DNA of 64,000 nt, taken from Agromyces ramosus (GTDB taxonomy: Bacteria; Actinomycetota; Actinomycetes; Actinomycetales; Microbacteriaceae). The translations under genes and the position numbers were made by a program. This document shows positions 8,393 through 18,560 of this stretch, piece after piece; the first letter of the stretch is position 1, and each line of letters begins with the position of its first letter. The notes under the pieces are model-generated. The model was not told where the DNA came from, made no database searches, and saw nothing but the letters and a program-made list of their open reading frames with translations. The DNA is taken from assembly GCF_030817175.1 (NCBI RefSeq), contig NZ_JAUSYY010000001.1:3410001-3474000 (forward strand). The letters are read 5' to 3'.

Positions 8393-10690
8393 ATGACCCT
8401 GCAACACGATGCCCGCACGATCGACCTCGACATCGAGGGAATGACCTGTGCGAGCTGTGTGGGGCGGGTCGAACGACGTCTCGGCCGGCTCGACGGCGTC
8501 GAGGCAGAGGTGAACCTCGCGACCGAACGGGCGCGCGTGCGCTTCCCGTCGACGACCTCGATCGACGAGCTGCTCGACGCGGTGCGTGCCGCCGGATACC
8601 GTGCGCAGGTCACCGCCCCGCCCGAGCCGCCGGCGTCCGCCCCATCGGTCGCATCGGTCGAACCCCGAGGGGTCGTGACGGATGCGACGGCACCTGCGGA
8701 TGACCCGCTGCGCACGCGACTCGTCGTCTCGGCGCTGCTCACGGTGCCCGTCGTGGTGCTCGCGATGGTGCCCGCGCTCCAGTTCACGTACTGGCAGTGG
8801 CTCTCGCTCACCCTCGCCGCTCCGGTCGTCGTGTGGGGCGGCTGGCCGTTCCATCGCGCGGCCGCCGTCAACCTGCGCCACGGTACGCTCACCATGGACA
8901 CCCTCGTCTCGCTCGGCACGCTCACCGCATTCGCATGGTCGCTCTGGGCGCTCTTCCTCGGTCACGCCGGCATGCCCGGCATGACGCACGGGTGGACCTT
9001 CGGCGTGCGCGGCACCCCGGGCGGAGACGTCTACCTCGAGGTCGCGGCCGGTGTCGTCACGATCCTCCTACTGGGCCGGGTGCTCGAGGCGCGCTCGAAG
9101 CGTCGCGCGGGGGAGTCCCTGCGCACGCTCCTCGACCTCGCGCCTCGTGAGGTCGCCGTGCTCCGACGCGCCGGCCGCGGCGCCGCTGACGCCGCCGGCA
9201 CCCTGTCGGCGGAGCTCGAGGAGCGCGTGCCCATCGCCGCGCTCCGCGTGGGCGACCGCTTCGTCGTGCGCCCCGGCGAGCGCGTCGCGGCCGACGGCAT
9301 CGTCGAGCGGGGTGAGGCGGGCGTCGACGAGAGCATGCTGACCGGCGAGCCGGCCCCGGTCGACGTCGCAGCGGGCGACACCGTCACGGCGGCGACGATC
9401 GTGCACGGCGGCAGCCTCGTCGTGACGGCGACGCGAGTGGGCTCCGACACCCGCCTCGCGCAGATCGCACGCCTCGTCGAGGACGCACAGCTGGGCAAGT
9501 CCCGCTCGCAGCGTCTCGCCGATCGCATCTCCGCCGTCTTCGTCCCGATCGTCATCGCGATCGCCCTCGGCACCGCCGTCGTGTGGCTCGCGACCGGCAG
9601 CCCGCTCGAGCAGGCGGTCACCGCGGCCGTCGCCGTGCTCGTCATCGCGTGCCCGTGCGCGCTCGGGCTCGCGACCCCCGTGGCGATCCTCGTGGGCACC
9701 GGCAGGGGCGCCGAGCGCGGCATCCTGATCACCGGTCCCGAGGCACTCGACCGCACCGCCGGCGTCGACACGATCCTGCTCGACAAGACGGGCACGCTCA
9801 CCACCGGACACATGCGGCTGACGGGTGTCACCACCACCCCCGCCACCGACCGGGCTCGGGCGCTCGGCATCGCCGCCGCGCTCGAGCGGGGCTCGGAGCA
9901 TCCGGTCGCCCGCGCCATCACCGAAGCGGCCGAAGGCGACGCCCAGGTGCCGATGCTCTCCGTCGCGGGATTCCGCGCCCACAGCGGCCTCGGCGTCTCG
10001 GGTTCGGTCGACGGGATCGCCTCGGGCGCCGGGCGGCCGGCCTTCCTCGCCGAGCGCGGCTATACGATCCCCGAGCAGCTCGAAGCCCGCGCGGCCGAGT
10101 CCGATGACACGCTCGTCGCCGTCGGGTGGGACGGCGAGGTACGCGCGCTCCTCGAGATCGGCGACTCCGTGCGCGACGGTGCCGCCGAGGCGGTCGCCCG
10201 CCTCCGGTCGCAGGGGCTCCGCCCGGTGATCGTCACCGGGGACACGCCCCGGGCGGCCGCCCGCACCGCCGCGAGTCTCGGCATCGACGACGTGCACGCC
10301 GGGGTGAGCCCCGAGGGCAAGCTCGCGATCGTGCGCGGGCTCCAGGCCGGCGGCGCCACCGTCGCGATGGTCGGCGACGGGGTGAACGATGCCGCCGCAC
10401 TCGCCGCGGCCGACCTCGGCATCGCGATGGGCGGGGGCACGGATGCCGCAGCCTCGGCGAGCGACCTCGCACTGACGCGCGACGAGCCCGCGGCGATCCC
10501 CGATGCCATCGCGCTCGCCCGCGCCACTCGCGGCACCATCCGCGGCAACCTGTTCTGGGCCTTCGCGTACAACGTCGCGGCGATCCCGCTCGCGGCGGCC
10601 GGGTTCCTCAATCCGATGATCGCCGGGGCGGCGATGGCGTTCTCGAGCGTCTTCGTGGTGCTCAACAGCCTGCGGCTCCGACGCGCGTGA
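8393..10690 (+). CDS. copA: Copper-exporting P1B-type ATPase
   Basis: A 765-residue membrane pump that exports Cu(I) (or Ag(I)) using ATP. Order: one N-terminal HMA metal-binding domain with C19-A-S-C22 in GMTCASC; a linker to about residue 100; two pairs of membrane helices; the actuator loop with TGE (MLTGEPAP); the intramembrane C420-P-C422 metal site; the phosphorylated D464 in DKTGT; GDGVNDAAAL near the C-terminus; and two last helices. The single HMA domain is usual for actinobacterial copies. The frame extends upstream, but ATG 8393 has AGGAGG six bases before it. It is controlled by the divergent CsoR-type repressor through the spacer operator. Confidence 0.93.
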   Translation: MTLQHDARTIDLDIEGMTCASCVGRVERRLGRLDGVEAEVNLATERARVRFPSTTSIDELLDAVRAAGYRAQVTAPPEPPASAPSVASVEPRGVVTDATAPADDPLRTRLVVSALLTVPVVVLAMVPALQFTYWQWLSLTLAAPVVVWGGWPFHRAAAVNLRHGTLTMDTLVSLGTLTAFAWSLWALFLGHAGMPGMTHGWTFGVRGTPGGDVYLEVAAGVVTILLLGRVLEARSKRRAGESLRTLLDLAPREVAVLRRAGRGAADAAGTLSAELEERVPIAALRVGDRFVVRPGERVAADGIVERGEAGVDESMLTGEPAPVDVAAGDTVTAATIVHGGSLVVTATRVGSDTRLAQIARLVEDAQLGKSRSQRLADRISAVFVPIVIAIALGTAVVWLATGSPLEQAVTAAVAVLVIACPCALGLATPVAILVGTGRGAERGILITGPEALDRTAGVDTILLDKTGTLTTGHMRLTGVTTTPATDRARALGIAAALERGSEHPVARAITEAAEGDAQVPMLSVAGFRAHSGLGVSGSVDGIASGAGRPAFLAERGYTIPEQLEARAAESDDTLVAVGWDGEVRALLEIGDSVRDGAAEAVARLRSQGLRPVIVTGDTPRAAARTAASLGIDDVHAGVSPEGKLAIVRGLQAGGATVAMVGDGVNDAAALAAADLGIAMGGGTDAAASASDLALTRDEPAAIPDAIALARATRGTIRGNLFWAFAYNVAAIPLAAAGFLNPMIAGAAMAFSSVFVVLNSLRLRRA

Positions 10691-10716
10691 GGACCGCCGA
10701 GCGCTAGCGTGGTGGC

Positions 10717-12618
10717 ATGGCCCGTGTGCGCTCCGCCCGATCGTTCGCCGCCGCGGTGCTCGCCGCGGGCCTCGCGCTCGCGCCGGCCGCAGGTGCCCTC
10801 GCGATGACGCCGGGTGCGGAGCCCGACGGCCGCGGCGACGCCGTCGCCGCGGCATCCGCCGTCATGGGCCTGCCGGCGGGCGTCGACGACTTCACCTTCG
10901 CCTCCTTCGATGCGATCTACGAGCTCTCCCGTGACGCGGGCCGCCGCTCGGTGCTCGAGACCACCGAGACGCTCGTCGCGGTCTTTCCCGACTTCGACCA
11001 GAATCGAGGCATCCGGCGGGCGATTCCGCTCGACTACGACGGCCACCCGACCGACCTCGAGATCCTGTCGGTGACGGATGCCGCGGGGGAGCCGCGCCGG
11101 TTCGAGACCGCCGAAGACGACGCCGGTGAGTTCCTCCTCGTCACGATCGCCGGCTCCGACTACGTGCACGGCGAGCAGACCTACGTCATCGAATACCGCC
11201 AGCGGAACGTGACGCACGTGCCCGACGATGCGGCGATCGACGAGTTCTACTGGGACGTGAACGGCACCGGCTGGGCCCAGCCGTTCGGGCGCGTGAGCGC
11301 CGAGCTGCGCATGAGCGACGAGGTCGGCCGCGGGTTCGATGGCGACGTCGCGTGCTACCGCGGATGGAGCGGCTCGAGCACCCCGTGCGAGGAGCTCGCC
11401 GTCGACGAGTCGCCGCCGCCCGTCGTCACCGCCGCGGCGGCCGAACTCGGCCCCTACGAGAACCTGACGATCGCAGCCGGCTTCGAGTCGGGTACCTTCG
11501 TGCCGCGCGACGAGGCCTTCACGTCCTCTCCGGCCGCGGTCACGAGCGGGGTCGCGGGCCTCGTCGCGCTCATCACCGCGGTCGCCGCGATCGTCACCCG
11601 GGCGACCCGCTGGCGTGACCACCCGGGCCGCGGCACGGTCATCGCCCAGTACGAACCGCCCGCCGACGTGAGCGCGATGGTGGCCGCCGACCTCGTCGGG
11701 CGGCCCGGCAAGGGAGTGACCGCGACGATTCTCGAACGAGCCGTCGACGGTGAGGTCCGCATCGTCGAGACCGGTCGCAAGTCGTACGCGGTCGAGTACA
11801 CCGGCGAGGGTGCGGTCCCGGCCGATGCCGAGGCGCGCCGAATCCTCGCCGCACTCTTCGGCGGCAATCCGGCACGCGGAGCGCTGCGCTCGCTGAAAGC
11901 CCGCGACACCGCACTCGGCAAGCGCCTGCTCGCCATCCGCCAATCGGTCACCAAGCACGTCGTGCAGTCAGGGCTGCGCCGCCGCCCCGAGCTCGGGCGG
12001 CGCGTGCTGTTCGCGCTCGTCGCGCTCGTCGCCACCGTGCTGAGCGTGGTCTTCGGCATCGTCGCGCTCGACGATCGCATGGGTGGCGGCTGGCCGTTCC
12101 TCTGCCTCATCCTCGCCATCGCCGCAGCGCTCGCGACGCTCGTGACCGTCGCCGGCGTACGGCCGCTGACCGAGCGCGGTCGCGCGATCCGCGACCACCT
12201 CGAGGGGCTGCGGCTCTACATCCGCCTCGCCGAGGCCGATCGGCTTCGGGTGCTCCAGAGTCCGGTGGGAGCCCTGCGGGTCGAGCGCGACGGGCTGTCG
12301 TCGGCATCAGGGCCGCCCGATCCGGTCGTGGTGCTCAAGCTCAACGAGCGGCTCCTGCCCTACGCCGTGCTGTTCGGCCTCGAGCGCGAGTGGAGTCGCG
12401 AGCTTGCGGCCCTCTACGAGCAGACCGGGGAAGCACCCGGCTGGTACGACGGACGTTCCACGTTCAACGCGAGCGCCTTCGCGGCCGGCGTCTCGTCGTT
12501 CTCCTCGACGTCGAGCACCTCGTGGTCGGGCTCGAGCTCGAGTTCGTCGTCGAGCGGCTCCAGTGGCGGCGGGTCCTCGGGCGGCGGTGGCGGTGGCGGC
12601 GGTGGCGGCGGCGTCTGA
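10717..12618 (+). CDS. DUF2207 membrane protein with Ser/Gly-rich tail
   Basis: A 633-residue protein of the DUF2207 family, function unknown. It has a signal peptide (about 1-29, ending AGALA), an extracytoplasmic beta-rich domain to about residue 280, a membrane helix (about 283-302), a cytoplasmic region, two further helices (about 427-475) and a second cytoplasmic region. The last 55 residues are a run of Ser followed by Gly, encoded by tandem GGC/GGT codons. Such a tail is frequent in DUF2207 proteins, which suggests a surface anchor or flexible extension. The ATG lies six bases after TAGCGT (10705-10710), so the mRNA is probably leaderless. Confidence 0.85.
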   Translation: MARVRSARSFAAAVLAAGLALAPAAGALAMTPGAEPDGRGDAVAAASAVMGLPAGVDDFTFASFDAIYELSRDAGRRSVLETTETLVAVFPDFDQNRGIRRAIPLDYDGHPTDLEILSVTDAAGEPRRFETAEDDAGEFLLVTIAGSDYVHGEQTYVIEYRQRNVTHVPDDAAIDEFYWDVNGTGWAQPFGRVSAELRMSDEVGRGFDGDVACYRGWSGSSTPCEELAVDESPPPVVTAAAAELGPYENLTIAAGFESGTFVPRDEAFTSSPAAVTSGVAGLVALITAVAAIVTRATRWRDHPGRGTVIAQYEPPADVSAMVAADLVGRPGKGVTATILERAVDGEVRIVETGRKSYAVEYTGEGAVPADAEARRILAALFGGNPARGALRSLKARDTALGKRLLAIRQSVTKHVVQSGLRRRPELGRRVLFALVALVATVLSVVFGIVALDDRMGGGWPFLCLILAIAAALATLVTVAGVRPLTERGRAIRDHLEGLRLYIRLAEADRLRVLQSPVGALRVERDGLSSASGPPDPVVVLKLNERLLPYAVLFGLEREWSRELAALYEQTGEAPGWYDGRSTFNASAFAAGVSSFSSTSSTSWSGSSSSSSSSGSSGGGSSGGGGGGGGGGGV

Positions 12619-12624
12619 CGCCGG

Positions 12625-12831
12625 TCACTCCTCGCCGGCGACGCCCTCGTCGGCGAGGTCGACGCGGCGTTCCTCGTCGATGCCCGGCGGTTCGTCGTCG
12701 AGGCTGTCGTCGAGCGCGCGGTCGTCGTCATCGACCGCCGCACCCGGCTCGTCGAACTCCGTGTCCTGCGCGACCGTGAAATCGTCGTCTTCGGGTGCGA
12801 TCTCCGCGCCCGCCCCCGCGATGTCGTCCAT
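12625..12831 (-). CDS. Small acidic protein of unknown function
   Basis: A 68-residue product beginning MDDIAGAGAEIAPEDDD, with roughly a third Asp/Glu and few hydrophobic residues, so it is probably disordered. The frame can be extended far upstream only as an antisense shadow of the helicase gene, so the ATG at 12831, preceded by GGGGG, is the sensible start. It ends 6 bp from the convergent DUF2207 gene. Short acidic proteins like this are often annotated in Microbacteriaceae, but I know no function. Reality of the gene is moderately supported. Confidence 0.5.
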   Translation of the reverse strand: MDDIAGAGAEIAPEDDDFTVAQDTEFDEPGAAVDDDDRALDDSLDDEPPGIDEERRVDLADEGVAGEE

Positions 12832-13135
12832 GCCCCCAGAGTAGGCCTGTCGGACCGATCCCGCACTGACAGGACTCGGTGCGGCTGACGCGCCAGACCG
12901 CGTCGACGCGGCACGCGCGTCCGGTGTGCCGTGAAACGGCGGGCATCCGGCTAGAATGAACGTGCGCCCGACGAATCCGTTCTTCGGCCGACCGCGTGAG
13001 CCCGGCTCGCGTGCTGCTCGGTTCGGGATTCGGCGTCCCGCCATCCGATGCATCCCCGTGATGTTCTGGGCGGGCTCGATCACCACGACCGGTGGCGAGG
13101 GGGCGTGCCGGAGACGGCAGACGAACGGGAGGACC
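12832..13135 (+). promoter_or_regulatory. Upstream region of the helicase gene with a -10 box
   Basis: This 304-bp gap holds a TAGAAT hexamer at 12952-12957 but no convincing -35. Transcription from it would start near 12964. The helicase frame is open from 12956, before that point, so the 60-residue upstream extension is probably untranslated leader. GGGAGG at 13127-13132 precedes the ATG at 13136. I see nothing else certain in the gap. Confidence 0.35.
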
Positions 13136-15259
13136 ATGGCCCAGACGAGGCAGCGCCAGCGCACGCGTTCACGCGACGATGACGCACCCATCATCCCGAT
13201 CCTCGCGCGCAAGGTGCGCGAGGTCGAGCAGAAGGCGCAGAAGGGCAAGCTGGGGCCCACGAACCGCACCAAGTTCCAGGTCATCGCGCTGCTCATGCGT
13301 GAGGAGCGTGCCCGGGTCAAGGCCGACTCCGAGGTGACCGACTCCGCGCGCGCCGAGCTCCTCAAGCGACTCGACGGCATCGCCCAGATCCTCGCGAAGA
13401 CCGCCGCACGCGACACGAGCCTCATCGCACTGCTCGAGCCCGACGCCTCGATCTCCACGGTCGCGCAGCGCTTCCGCCGCGACTGGCTCCTCGAGTCCGG
13501 CGCCGAGCTCTCACCCGACGAGCTCATCATCACGCGCGAGCCCGAGATCAAGCTCGAGCTCGCCGAGAACCAGGTGATCCCGGCATCCGTCCGGTCGCGC
13601 CAGCTCGCGAACCCGTTCCTCCCGCCCGACTTCTCCAAGCCCACGACTCCGGTCGTGCCCGTGCGGCGCCTCGCGAACTGGGAGCTGCTCGGACCGCTGT
13701 TCAAGTCGTTCGAGGTCGGCTCCGGCGGCCAGGCCGCGAGCATGGAGCTCCCCGAGGCGCCCAAGGTCGATCGGCTCTCGCCGCGCGGCCTCGAGCTCAT
13801 GAAGCACCAGGTGCGGTTCATCGAGTCCGCCCGTGAGGGCCACCGCACGTTCCTGCTCGCCGACGAGCCGGGCCTCGGCAAGACGGCGCAGTCGGTGCTC
13901 GCGGCATCCGTCGCCGGCGCCTATCCGCTGCTCGCGGTCGTGCCGAACGTCGTGAAGATGAACTGGGCCCGCGAGGTCGAGCGCTGGACGCCGAACCGCC
14001 GCGCGACGGTCATCCACGGCGACGGCCACTCGCTCGACGCGTTCGCCGACGTCGTCATCGTCAACTACGACGTGCTCGACCGTCACATGGCATGGCTGTC
14101 GACGCTCGGCTTCAAGGGCATGGTCGTCGACGAGGCGCACTTCATCAAGAACCTGCAGTCGCAGCGCTCGAGGAACGTGCTCGCCCTCGCCGAGCGAATC
14201 CGCCGCGCCGCCCCCGGCGGCGACCCGCTGCTGCTCGCGCTCACCGGCACGCCGCTCATCAACGACGTCGACGACTTCCGAGCGATCTGGAAGTTCCTCG
14301 GCTGGATCGACGGTGACAAGCCCTCGCCCGAGCTCCTCGGTCGCCTCGAAGAGACGGGGCTGACGCCTGCCGATCCGGGCTTCTACACCGAGGCGCGTCG
14401 CGCCGTGATCGACCTCGGCATCGTGCGCCGCCGCAAGGTGGATGTCGCGGCCGACCTGCCAGCCAAGCGCATCGCCGACCTCCCCGTCGAACTCGACGAC
14501 GAGTTGGGCCGTTCGGTCCGTGCCGCCGAGCGTGAGCTCGGCAACCGCCTCGCCGGGCGCTTCCGCGCCCTCGTGGAGGCGCGCAAGCTGCGCATCGGCG
14601 ACCTCGACGACGAGCAGCGCGACCAGTTCATCCGTGCCGTCGCGAGTGCCGAGCTCGAGGAGTCGAAGTCGGCGAAGTCCGGCGAGAACGTCTTCACGAT
14701 GGTCCGTCGCATCGGCCAGGCGAAGGCGGGCCTCGCGGCCGATTACGCCGCGCAGCTCGCGCGGTCGGTCGGCAAGGTCGTCTTCTTCGCGAAGCACATC
14801 GACGTGATGGACCAGGCCGAGGCGGCGTTCGCAGCCCGCGAGCTCCGCACCGTCTCGCTCCGCGGCGACCAGACGGCCTTCCAGCGCCAGGCCGCGATCG
14901 ACGCGTTCAACAAGGATCCCGAGGTCGCCATCGCCGTCTGCTCGCTCACCGCGGCGGGCGTCGGCGTGAACCTCCAGGCCGCCTCGAACGTGGTGCTCGC
15001 CGAGCTCAGCTGGACGGCCGCCGAGCAGACGCAGGCGATCGACCGCGTGCACCGCATCGGGCAGGACGAGCCGGTCACCGCGTGGCGCATCATCGCCGCG
15101 CACACGATCGACGCCCGCATCGCGGAGCTCATCGACTCGAAGCAGGGCCTCGCCGCGCGTGCGCTCGACGGCAGCGACGTCGAGCCGGGCTCGGCCGACT
15201 CGGTGCAGCTCGACGCGCTGCAGAGCATCCTGCGCTCGGCGCTCGACGGCAGCCTCTGA
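13136..15259 (+). CDS. SNF2-family DEAD/DEAH helicase-like ATPase
   Basis: The 707-residue protein has an N-terminal unknown region (1-215), then a two-lobed SNF2 motor. Motif I is DEPGLGKT at 243-250, motif II is DEAH at 332-335, motif III is LTGTPL, and motif VI is QAIDRVHRIGQ at 633-643. It lacks the Zn-finger SWIM domain, SET domain or nuclease seen in many bacterial SNF2 proteins, so the N-terminal region presumably sets its target. RapA-like recycling of RNA polymerase or DNA repair are possible roles; neither is shown. No methylase or nuclease partner stands nearby, so I do not regard it as part of a restriction or phage-defence island. Confidence 0.88.
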   Translation: MAQTRQRQRTRSRDDDAPIIPILARKVREVEQKAQKGKLGPTNRTKFQVIALLMREERARVKADSEVTDSARAELLKRLDGIAQILAKTAARDTSLIALLEPDASISTVAQRFRRDWLLESGAELSPDELIITREPEIKLELAENQVIPASVRSRQLANPFLPPDFSKPTTPVVPVRRLANWELLGPLFKSFEVGSGGQAASMELPEAPKVDRLSPRGLELMKHQVRFIESAREGHRTFLLADEPGLGKTAQSVLAASVAGAYPLLAVVPNVVKMNWAREVERWTPNRRATVIHGDGHSLDAFADVVIVNYDVLDRHMAWLSTLGFKGMVVDEAHFIKNLQSQRSRNVLALAERIRRAAPGGDPLLLALTGTPLINDVDDFRAIWKFLGWIDGDKPSPELLGRLEETGLTPADPGFYTEARRAVIDLGIVRRRKVDVAADLPAKRIADLPVELDDELGRSVRAAERELGNRLAGRFRALVEARKLRIGDLDDEQRDQFIRAVASAELEESKSAKSGENVFTMVRRIGQAKAGLAADYAAQLARSVGKVVFFAKHIDVMDQAEAAFAARELRTVSLRGDQTAFQRQAAIDAFNKDPEVAIAVCSLTAAGVGVNLQAASNVVLAELSWTAAEQTQAIDRVHRIGQDEPVTAWRIIAAHTIDARIAELIDSKQGLAARALDGSDVEPGSADSVQLDALQSILRSALDGSL

Positions 15260-15383
15260 CCGGAGGCTGACCGGCCGACGGAGGGTGCACCTGCGGAGGC
15301 TATAGACTGCGGCAGTCGAATTGCCCCGCCGACGTGGCCACCGGCAACACCATGTTCATTGAGCACCTGGAGTCGTCCACACC

Positions 15384-16412
<1,029 letters not shown>

Positions 16413-16415
16413 CGG

Positions 16416-16898
16416 ATGCCACTGCCCCAGGTCTGCGTCTGCTACCTCCTGCGCGAGCGCGAGGGGCGCGTCGAGGTGCTGCTCGGTCGCAAGAAGCACG
16501 GGCTCGGCATGGGGTACTTCGTCGGACTGGGCGGCAAGCTCGAGCCGGGCGAGACGGCGACGGATGCCGCCGTGCGTGAGGTCTTCGAGGAGTCGGGCGT
16601 GACCGTGGCGGCGGGCGACCTCGAACCGCGGGGACTCCTGACGTACCACTTCCCGCACCGTGAGGCGTGGAGCCAGGAGTCGAGCGTGTTCGTGTGCCGC
16701 CGATGGGAGGGCGAGCCCGCGGCATCCGACGAGCTCGATCCCGAGTGGTTCGACGTGGCGACGGTCCCGTTCGCGCAGATGTGGGATGACGCCCGGCGAT
16801 GGCTGCCCGGGGTGCTCGATGGAGGCCTGGTTCGGCGCACCTTCGTCTTCGGTGCCGACCTCGCGACGGTGGTGGAGGAGCCCAGTTCGGTCGCGTAG
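16416..16898 (+). CDS. Nudix hydrolase, MutT/MTH1-like 8-oxo-dGTP diphosphatase
   Basis: A 160-residue Nudix protein with the full box G-(x5)-E-(x7)-REVFEESG (about residues 40-62). The segment around it (RKKHGLGMGYFVGLGGKLEPGE) and the C-terminal PEWFDVATVPFAQMWDDARR resemble MTH1/NUDT1 more than bacterial MutT. MTH1-type enzymes clean oxidised purine nucleotides from the pool. The start lies 3 bp after pfkA with no clear ribosome site, so translation is probably coupled to pfkA. Substrate is inferred by resemblance alone. Confidence 0.85.
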   Translation: MPLPQVCVCYLLREREGRVEVLLGRKKHGLGMGYFVGLGGKLEPGETATDAAVREVFEESGVTVAAGDLEPRGLLTYHFPHREAWSQESSVFVCRRWEGEPAASDELDPEWFDVATVPFAQMWDDARRWLPGVLDGGLVRRTFVFGADLATVVEEPSSVA

Positions 16899-16988
16899 TA
16901 TCGTCGATTGCACGGCGATCGCCGGTACTGCAACCAACGTCCGCTGAACATCTGGTGAAACTCTCACCGATCCCAGAGAAAGACGCCG

Positions 16989-18167
16989 GTGGATCTCACC
17001 CTCATCGTCGTGCTGGTCATCGCACTGGCGCTCTTCTTCGACTTCACGAACGGCTTCCACGACACCGCGAACGCGATGGCAACGCCCATCGCCACCGGGG
17101 CACTCCGTCCCAAGGTCGCGGTCGGCCTCGCCGCGATCCTCAACCTCGTCGGTGCGTTCCTCTCGACCGCGGTGGCAACGACCATCTCCGGCGGCATCAT
17201 CAATGAGGGCGAGGGCGGGGTGCTCATCACCCCCGAGCTCATCTTCGCCGGACTCATCGGTGCGGTCGTCTGGAACATGGTCACGTGGCTGCTCGGCCTC
17301 CCGTCCTCGTCGAGCCACGCGCTCTTCGGCGGCCTCATCGGAGCTGCGCTCGTCGGATTCGGGGTCGAGGCGATCAACTTCAGCGTCGTCCTCTCGAAGG
17401 TGATCCTGCCCGCGATCCTGGCGCCGCTGACCGCGGGCCTCATCGCCTACGCGGCGACGAAGCTCGCCTACGCCATCACCCGGCGCTACGACGGCAAGCC
17501 CGACGGTCGCGATGGCTTCCGGCACGGACAGATCTTCTCGTCCTCGCTCGTCGCGCTCGCGCATGGCACGAACGACGCGCAGAAGACGATGGGCATCATC
17601 ACGCTGACCCTCGTCGCAGCAGGCCTGCAGAGCTCGGGCGACGAGGTGCAGACGTGGGTGATCGTCACCTGCGCCATCGCGATCGCGCTCGGCACATACA
17701 TGGGCGGATGGCGCATCATCAAGACCCTCGGAACAGGCCTCACCGATGTGAAGCCCGCTCAGGGTTTCGCTGCAGAGACGTCGACGGCCGCGACGATCCT
17801 CGCCTCGACGCATCTCGGCTTCGCGCTCTCGACGACGCAGGTCGCGTCGGGATCCGTCATCGGCTCAGGGCTCGGCCGCCGCGGCTCGAAGGTGCGTTGG
17901 CGCACGGCGGGCCGAATCGGCATCGGATGGCTGTTGACCCTCCCGGCCGCAGGCGCGGTCGGTGCGCTCGCCGCGTTCATCGCACTGCAGGGCGTGGTGG
18001 GCGTCATCATCGACGCGGTCGCCGGGGTCGTCGTGATCTCGACGATCTTCCTCTGGTCTCGTCGCAACGAGGTGTCGCACCGGAACGTCGTCAGCGAGGT
18101 CGCCGCGTCGGGCCGCGCGGTGAAGATCAAGCGGAATCCCAAGCCCAAGCGGAAGGTGGCGCCGTGA
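16989..18167 (+). CDS. Low-affinity inorganic phosphate transporter, Pit family
   Basis: The 392-residue membrane protein imports metal-phosphate with protons. It shows both Pit repeats: DFTNGFHDTANAMA near residue 18 and ALAHGTNDAQKTMG near residue 190, and PSSSSHAL and a matching later segment, with about ten membrane helices and a Lys/Arg-rich C-terminus. The start is a GTG. TAGTAT at 16896-16901 may be its -10. Its stop overlaps the GTG of a small membrane protein (GTGA), so the pair is co-translated. Confidence 0.9.
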   Translation: MDLTLIVVLVIALALFFDFTNGFHDTANAMATPIATGALRPKVAVGLAAILNLVGAFLSTAVATTISGGIINEGEGGVLITPELIFAGLIGAVVWNMVTWLLGLPSSSSHALFGGLIGAALVGFGVEAINFSVVLSKVILPAILAPLTAGLIAYAATKLAYAITRRYDGKPDGRDGFRHGQIFSSSLVALAHGTNDAQKTMGIITLTLVAAGLQSSGDEVQTWVIVTCAIAIALGTYMGGWRIIKTLGTGLTDVKPAQGFAAETSTAATILASTHLGFALSTTQVASGSVIGSGLGRRGSKVRWRTAGRIGIGWLLTLPAAGAVGALAAFIALQGVVGVIIDAVAGVVVISTIFLWSRRNEVSHRNVVSEVAASGRAVKIKRNPKPKRKVAP

Positions 18168-18508
18168 TCGACTGGTTCGCATTCGTCATCGTGCTCGTGA
18201 CGGCGCTCGTGGGCTCGACCATCGTCGTCGTCGCCTACGCGTTGGGTATCCGGCTCCTCACGCTCTCGGGTCGCACGCCCATCGTGTCGCCGGCGGAGTT
18301 CACCGACGCGATCACCGTGGTCACGCCCGCTGAGATCCGCCAAGCCGAGAAGCGCGCCGCGAAGGCGGCGAAGAAGTCGCCGCTCAGCCAGGGGCAGAAG
18401 CGTGCAGCCCTCATCGGCGCCCGGGCCTGCTTCGTCGTGAGCGCCGCAGCGGTGATCTTCGGCATCTACCTCATCGTCGGCGAGCACCTGCTGCTCCTGT
18501 TCGGCTGA
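18164..18508 (+). CDS. Small two-helix membrane protein coupled to the phosphate transporter
   Basis: A 114-residue protein with a membrane helix at each end (about residues 4-29 and 88-112) and a charged, Lys-rich cytoplasmic middle (QAEKRAAKAAKKSP). The GTG start overlaps the Pit stop by 4 bp. A small protein of this kind follows pit in a number of actinobacteria, so it may be an accessory subunit or assembly factor. No domain is known to me, and the role is inferred only from the coupling. Confidence 0.75.
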   Translation: MIDWFAFVIVLVTALVGSTIVVVAYALGIRLLTLSGRTPIVSPAEFTDAITVVTPAEIRQAEKRAAKAAKKSPLSQGQKRAALIGARACFVVSAAAVIFGIYLIVGEHLLLLFG

Positions 18509-18560
18509 GCGCGCTCCTCCCGGTGTGCGCCCGGCCGTTCCGCCTCGCTACAGTCGTCGG

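Noticed and set aside
12956..13135. Sixty-residue N-terminal extension of the SNF2 protein
   Set aside because: It begins within the -10 box TAGAAT and has no conserved content, while ATG 13136 has a good ribosome site.
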